Shown here in pieces: positions 59,868 to 64,000 of a stretch of 64,000 nucleotides of DNA. The notes beneath the pieces were generated by a model. That model was not told the origin of the DNA. It saw nothing but the letters and a program-made list of their open reading frames with translations, and ran no database searches. Location of the stretch: NCBI RefSeq assembly GCF_036345175.1, contig NZ_CP107780.1:9486001-9550000 (forward strand), given 5' to 3'. The translations under genes and the position numbers were made by a program. This DNA comes from Streptomyces sp. NBC_00576. Its GTDB lineage: Bacteria > Actinomycetota > Actinomycetes > Streptomycetales > Streptomycetaceae. The first letter of the stretch is position 1, and each line of letters opens with the position of its first letter.

Positions 59868-61581
59868 GATCTCGCGTGCCGCGTACGCCGACCTGTTCGG
59901 CCCCACCACCGGCGACCGTATCCGGCTCGCCGACACCGACCTGCTGATCGAGATCGAGGAGGACCGCAGCGGCGGCCCCGGACTCGCCGGTGACGAGGCG
60001 GTGTTCGGCGGTGGCAAGGTCATCCGCGAATCCATGGGCCAGGCGCGTGCTACGCGCGCAGACGGCACCCCGGACACGGTCATCACGGGTGCCGTGATCA
60101 TCGACCACTGGGGGATCATCAAGGCCGACATCGGCATCCGCGACGGCCGGATCACCGGCATCGGCAAGGCGGGCAACCCCGACACGATGGACGGGATCCA
60201 TCCCGACCTCGTCATCGGGCCCGAGACCGAGATCATCGCGGGCAACGGCCGGATCGTGACGGCCGGCGCCATCGACGCGCACGTCCATCTGATCTGCCCG
60301 CAGATCGCCGACGAGGCGCTCGCGTCGGGCATCACGACCCTCGTCGGCGGCGGTACGGGCCCCGCCGAGGGTTCGAAGGCGACGACGGTGACCCCCGGTC
60401 CCTGGCACCTCGCCCGGATGCTGGAGGCGATGGAGCAGTACCCGCTCAACTTCGGCCTCCTCGGCAAGGGCAACACCGTCTCGCACGACGCGATGCTCTC
60501 CCAGATCCGTGGCGGCGCCCTCGGCCTGAAGATCCACGAGGACTGGGGCTCGACTCCGGCCGCCATCGACGCGGCCCTCACCGTCGCCGACCGCACGGGC
60601 ATCCAGGTCGCCATCCACACGGACACCCTCAACGAGGCCGGATTCGTGGCCGACACGCTCGCGGCCATCGCGGGCCGGGGTATCCACGCCTACCACACCG
60701 AGGGTGCGGGCGGCGGGCACGCGCCGGACATCATGTCCGTGGTCTCCGAGCCGCACGTCCTGCCGAGTTCGACCAATCCGACGCGGCCGTACACCGTCAA
60801 CACCGCCGAGGAACACCTCGACATGCTGATGGTCTGCCACCACCTGAACCCGGCGGTGCCGGAGGACCTCGCGTTCGCGGAGTCACGCATTCGGCCGTCG
60901 ACGATCGGGGCGGAGGATATTCTCCACGATTTGGGCGCTATCTCCATCATTTCGTCCGACGCGCAGGCCATGGGCCGGGTCGGCGAGGTCATCATGCGGA
61001 CCTGGCAGACGGCCCATGTGATGAAGCGGCGCCGGGGATCCCTTCCGGGTGACGGCAGTGCCGACAACCGTCGAGTACGTCGCTATGTCGCCAAGTACAC
61101 GATCAACCCGGCCCTCGCGCAGGGCCTCGCTGGGGAGGTGGGCTCCGTGGAGACGGGCAAGCTCGCCGACCTGGTCCTCTGGGAGCCCGCGTTCTTCGGG
61201 GTGAAGCCCCATCTCGTCATCAAGGGCGGGCAGATCGCGTACGCGCAGATGGGCGACGCGAACGCCTCGATCCCGACTCCGCAGCCGATCCTGCCCCGGC
61301 CGATGTTCGGGGCGATCGGACGAGCGCCGGCTTCCAACTCGTTCAACTTCGTCGCCCAGCTGGCGATCGAGGACGGGCTGCCCGAGCGGCTTCAGCTCGG
61401 TAAGCGGTTCGTCGCGATCGAGTCGACCCGTGCGGTGACCAAGGCCGACATGCGGGAGAACGACGCGCGTCCGGACGTGCGGATCAACCCGGACAGCTTC
61501 GCCGTGCACATCGACGGGGAGCTGGTCGAGGCCACTCCGGCCGCCGAACTGCCCATGGCCCAGCGGTACTTCCTCTTCTGA
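59860..61581 (+). CDS. ureC: Urease subunit alpha (catalytic)
   Basis: The 573-residue nickel-containing catalytic subunit. Nickel ligands are His141 and His143 in DAHVHLICPQ, carbamylated Lys224 in GLKIHEDWG, His253 in AIHTDTLNE, His279, and Asp367 in ISSDAQAMGR. The mobile flap is MVCHHLNP with Cys326 and His327. All catalytic residues are intact, so the enzyme should be active once nickel is loaded. ATG 59860 lies within the end of ureB. Confidence 0.98.
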   Translation: MPEISRAAYADLFGPTTGDRIRLADTDLLIEIEEDRSGGPGLAGDEAVFGGGKVIRESMGQARATRADGTPDTVITGAVIIDHWGIIKADIGIRDGRITGIGKAGNPDTMDGIHPDLVIGPETEIIAGNGRIVTAGAIDAHVHLICPQIADEALASGITTLVGGGTGPAEGSKATTVTPGPWHLARMLEAMEQYPLNFGLLGKGNTVSHDAMLSQIRGGALGLKIHEDWGSTPAAIDAALTVADRTGIQVAIHTDTLNEAGFVADTLAAIAGRGIHAYHTEGAGGGHAPDIMSVVSEPHVLPSSTNPTRPYTVNTAEEHLDMLMVCHHLNPAVPEDLAFAESRIRPSTIGAEDILHDLGAISIISSDAQAMGRVGEVIMRTWQTAHVMKRRRGSLPGDGSADNRRVRRYVAKYTINPALAQGLAGEVGSVETGKLADLVLWEPAFFGVKPHLVIKGGQIAYAQMGDANASIPTPQPILPRPMFGAIGRAPASNSFNFVAQLAIEDGLPERLQLGKRFVAIESTRAVTKADMRENDARPDVRINPDSFAVHIDGELVEATPAAELPMAQRYFLF

Positions 61582-61627
61582 TAGTTCAGATGACACTGAT
61601 GAGCACTCTTCTCATGGGCGGTGCGTG

Positions 61628-62305
61628 ATGAGCAGGGCAGCGCTGCTCGTGCTGGCCGACGGCCGCTTCCCCGCAGGAGGGCACGCGCACTCCGGCGGGG
61701 CCGAGGCCGCCGTCAAGGCGGGGCGTATCACCGGGGCCGCGAGCCTGGAGGAGTTCTGCCGGGGGCGGTTGCACACGGCGGGGCTGGTGTCGGCGGCGCT
61801 GGCCGCGGCGGCGGCCGGTGGCGTCGATCCGGTGGCACTCGACGGCGCGGCGGACGCGCGGACGCCGTCGCCGGCGTTGCGCGTCGCCGCGCGCAAGCTG
61901 GGGCGGCAGTTGATGCGGGCGGCGCGGACGACCTGGCCGTCGGTCGAACTCGACGCGCTGGCACGGGAGTTCCCCAAGGGGGCACATCAACCGGTGGTGC
62001 TGGGGCTCACGGCGCGGGCGGCGGGGCTGGGGCCGGAGGACGCGGCGTACTGCTCCGTGTACGAGAGCGTCAGCGGGCCTGCGACGGCGGTTGTGCGGTT
62101 GCTGAGCCTTGATCCGTTCGATGCGACGGGGGTGCTGGCTCGGCTGGCGCCCGAGCTGGATCGCGTCGCGGATCGGGCGGTGGAGGCGGCTCGGGGGGTG
62201 GGGGCCGGGGGTGGCGTCGACGCGCTGCCTGCGGCTTCCGCGCCGATGCTGGAGGTGGGGGCGGAGGAGCATGCTGGGTGGGCGGTGCGGTTGTTCGCGT
62301 CGTAG
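61628..62305 (+). CDS. ureF: Urease accessory protein UreF
   Basis: A 225-residue all-helical accessory protein. It begins MSRAALLVLADGRFPAGGHAHSGG, the UreF start pattern, and has KLGRQLMRAA and VYESVSGPATAVVRLL. It joins UreD and UreG in the urease activation complex and controls UreG GTP hydrolysis. GTG 61625 is an alternative start. Confidence 0.92.
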   Translation: MSRAALLVLADGRFPAGGHAHSGGAEAAVKAGRITGAASLEEFCRGRLHTAGLVSAALAAAAAGGVDPVALDGAADARTPSPALRVAARKLGRQLMRAARTTWPSVELDALAREFPKGAHQPVVLGLTARAAGLGPEDAAYCSVYESVSGPATAVVRLLSLDPFDATGVLARLAPELDRVADRAVEAARGVGAGGGVDALPAASAPMLEVGAEEHAGWAVRLFAS

Positions 62306-62339
62306 CTGTCTCGCCCCCGCCGCCCTTACCCGTCCCATC

Positions 62340-62436
62340 CCTGGGGGCTGCGCCCCCAGACCCCCCCATCGCGCTGAACGCGCTCGTCCTCAAACTCCCC
62401 CAGAGGGGGGACCCCCAGACGGGCTGGATGGTGCCG
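62340..62436. repeat. Streptomyces C-rich intergenic repeat within the urease operon
   Basis: GGGGGCTGCGCCCCCAGACC, then GCTCGTCCTCAAACTCCCCC, then CCCCCAGACGGGCTGG. This pattern is common between genes of Streptomyces chromosomes. It sits in the 177-base gap between ureF and ureG and may split the operon transcript or add a stem. Confidence 0.65.
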
Positions 62437-62482
62437 ACCGGCAGACCCATAACAACACCGACCACGACAGGAGCCGCACCCC

Positions 62483-63163
62483 ATGCACCTCGACCACTCC
62501 CGCCCCCAAGTCGGCGCAGCCGTGAGCGCGGACGCGCACCGCCCCGACGGCACCCGTCGCGCCCTGCGTATCGGCCTCGGGGGACCCGTGGGGTCCGGCA
62601 AGACCGCCACCGTCGCCGCCCTCTGCCGTGCCCTGCGTGAAGAGCTGTCCCTCGCGGTCGTCACGAACGACATCTACACCCGTGAGGACGCCGAGTTCCT
62701 GCTGCGCGAGGCCGTGCTGCCGCCCGAGCGGATCGCCGCCGTCGAGACAGGCGCCTGCCCGCACACCGCGATCCGCGACGACATCTCCGCCAACCTGGAA
62801 GCCGTCGAGGACCTGGAGGACGAGGCCGGGCCGCTCGACATCGTGCTCGTCGAGTCCGGCGGCGACAACCTCACCGCCACCTTCTCCAAGGGGCTCGTCG
62901 ACGCGCAGATCTTCGTCATCGACGTCGCCGGCGGGGACGACATCCCGCGCAAGGGCGGCCCCGGCGTCACCACGGCCGATCTGCTCGTCGTCAACAAGAC
63001 CGACCTCGCACCGTACGTCGGCTCCGACCTCGGCCGGATGGCCACCGACGCGAAGGCGGCGCGCGGGGACGGGCCCGTCGTCTTCCAGTCGCTGCGCAGC
63101 GAGGCAGGCGTCACGGAGGTCGCCGTATGGGTGCGGGCGCAGCTCACGGCGTGGACGGCATGA
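62483..63163 (+). CDS. ureG: Urease accessory GTPase UreG
   Basis: A 226-residue SIMIBI GTPase that delivers nickel. The P-loop is GPVGSGKT (residues 34-41), the nickel-binding motif is TGACPHTAIRDD, and the G4 motif is VVNKTDLAPYVG. The stop overlaps the ureD start. No ureE is present, so UreG probably takes nickel directly or from another chaperone. Confidence 0.97.
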   Translation: MHLDHSRPQVGAAVSADAHRPDGTRRALRIGLGGPVGSGKTATVAALCRALREELSLAVVTNDIYTREDAEFLLREAVLPPERIAAVETGACPHTAIRDDISANLEAVEDLEDEAGPLDIVLVESGGDNLTATFSKGLVDAQIFVIDVAGGDDIPRKGGPGVTTADLLVVNKTDLAPYVGSDLGRMATDAKAARGDGPVVFQSLRSEAGVTEVAVWVRAQLTAWTA

Positions 63164-63930
63164 CCATCGGCGTACGGGCCACCGCGCGGATCGTCGCCCG
63201 GGCGGACGGCCGGGGCGGCACCGCCCTGCCGGTGCTCGACGGGGACGGCCCGCTGGCACTGCGTCGCATCCGCGCGCACGGCGACGAGGCCCGCGTCATG
63301 CTGGTCGGCGCCATGAGCGGGCCGCTCGGCGGCGACCACCTCGCCGTCGAGGCGGAGGTGGGGGAGGGTGCCCGACTGCATCTGGCGTCGGCCGCGGCCA
63401 CCATCGCACTGCCGGGGCAGGCGAAGGGCGAGGCCCGCTACGACGTACGGATCGTTGTCGCGGAGGGAGGCGAACTCCGTTGGCTGCCCGAGCAGTTGAT
63501 CTGCGCCCAGGGCAGCGAGCTGTATGTCGGCACGCGCGTCGATCTCGCGCCGGGCGCCCGGTTCGTGTTTCGCGAGGAGCAGGTGCTGGGTCGCTCCGGC
63601 GAGGAACCCGGACGGCTCGGCAGCCGTCTCACGGTGCGGGTCGGGGGACGGGTCGTCCTCGACCAGGAGCTGGCCTGCGGCCCCGGAGCGCCCGGCGGCT
63701 GGGACGGGCCCGCCGTGCTGGCGGGACATCGCGCACTCGGTCAACTCGTCGTCGTACGGCCGGAGTTCGTGGACACGCCGGTCGAGGCTCGGTTGCTGGG
63801 GGAGGGCGCCGCGCTCGTTCCGCTCGCCGGACCCGCCGCGCTGGTGACAGCGGTCGCGCCGGACGCGCGGCGGCTGCGCCGGGTGCTGGACGAGGCGCTG
63901 GCGGTCCTGGAACCGTCCGCCAACAGCTGA
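63160..63930 (+). CDS. ureD: Urease accessory protein UreD
   Basis: A 256-residue accessory protein (UreD/UreH). It has LVGAMSGPLGGDHLAVEAEVGEGA and WLPEQLICAQGSELYVGTRVDL (in parts), both typical. It binds apo-urease with UreF and UreG and channels nickel. ATG 63160 overlaps ureG by four bases. It is last in the operon; the final 70 bases of the window hold nothing I can assign. Confidence 0.93.
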   Translation: MTIGVRATARIVARADGRGGTALPVLDGDGPLALRRIRAHGDEARVMLVGAMSGPLGGDHLAVEAEVGEGARLHLASAAATIALPGQAKGEARYDVRIVVAEGGELRWLPEQLICAQGSELYVGTRVDLAPGARFVFREEQVLGRSGEEPGRLGSRLTVRVGGRVVLDQELACGPGAPGGWDGPAVLAGHRALGQLVVVRPEFVDTPVEARLLGEGAALVPLAGPAALVTAVAPDARRLRRVLDEALAVLEPSANS

Positions 63931-64000
63931 TCACCCGGCCCGCCCGGCGCGCATCCGCTCAGCACGCCAAATCCGCACACCACACCGAATGTCCGTTGAG

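Noticed and set aside
1..64000. tRNA genes, rRNA genes, CRISPR arrays, origin of replication
   Set aside because: No cloverleaf, rRNA core, regularly spaced repeats beyond the 16-base tandem at 29421, or DnaA-box cluster was seen by eye.

Overview
The window is chromosomal DNA of a Streptomyces or a very close relative. The DNA is about 70 percent G+C with strong GC bias at third codon positions. Many GTG and some TTG starts are used. It carries a whiE-type type II polyketide cluster, a WhiJ-like XRE/DUF397/ATPase-fold module, a biotin operon, and a ureABCFGD operon without ureE. No rRNA, tRNA or CRISPR array was found.

Layout. 1-3.5 kb: an edge gene fragment, a Tat-exported PhoD phosphatase behind a PHO box, and a MocR regulator divergent from an EamA exporter. 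4.4-8.5 kb: alpha/beta hydrolase, ECF41/SigJ sigma factor, and a GntR regulator (behind a DasR-like operator) converging on a ROK regulator. 8.7-14.4 kb: two-component system divergent from an ABC exporter, then mug and purB. 14.6-21.3 kb: an accessory segment with a three-gene radical SAM / PLP aminotransferase / methyltransferase operon, a divergent VOC protein, an orphan low-GC sugar-binding lipoprotein and a broken IS1380-family transposase. 21.3-27.5 kb: SGNH hydrolase, paired CNNM/CBS membrane proteins, a GNAT enzyme, a Ppx/GppA protein, and a decayed stretch with sodF and GNAT relics.

27.5-36 kb: spore-pigment-type polyketide cluster (divergent FAD monooxygenase; SchA/CurD-like protein, cupin, KS, CLF, ACP, two cyclases; convergent O-methyltransferase). 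36-38.5 kb: beta-helix protein, class F sortase and a secreted repeat protein that may be its substrate. 38.9-47.1 kb: MacB-like exporter, RHH/Fic-like toxin-antitoxin pair, methyltransferase, and a lipase divergent from a LuxR regulator. 47.1-51.6 kb: bioBAD divergent from bioF. 51.7-54.2 kb: DUF397/XRE/ATPase module and a decayed LysR/LysE pair. 54.3-59.1 kb: NlpC/P60 hydrolase under a c-di-AMP riboswitch, a ClpP paralogue, a Tat-exported protein, a Phd antitoxin and a TetR/membrane-protein pair with duplicated operator. 59.2-63.9 kb: urease operon with a GlnR-type box.

The least explained system is the radical SAM-aminotransferase-methyltransferase operon at 14.6-17.8 kb. The sortase locus is second, because its putative substrate repeats a GGMHTGGGAL motif and has no LPXTG signal. 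Functions are assigned by recognising families in the translated sequence; no database search was run.
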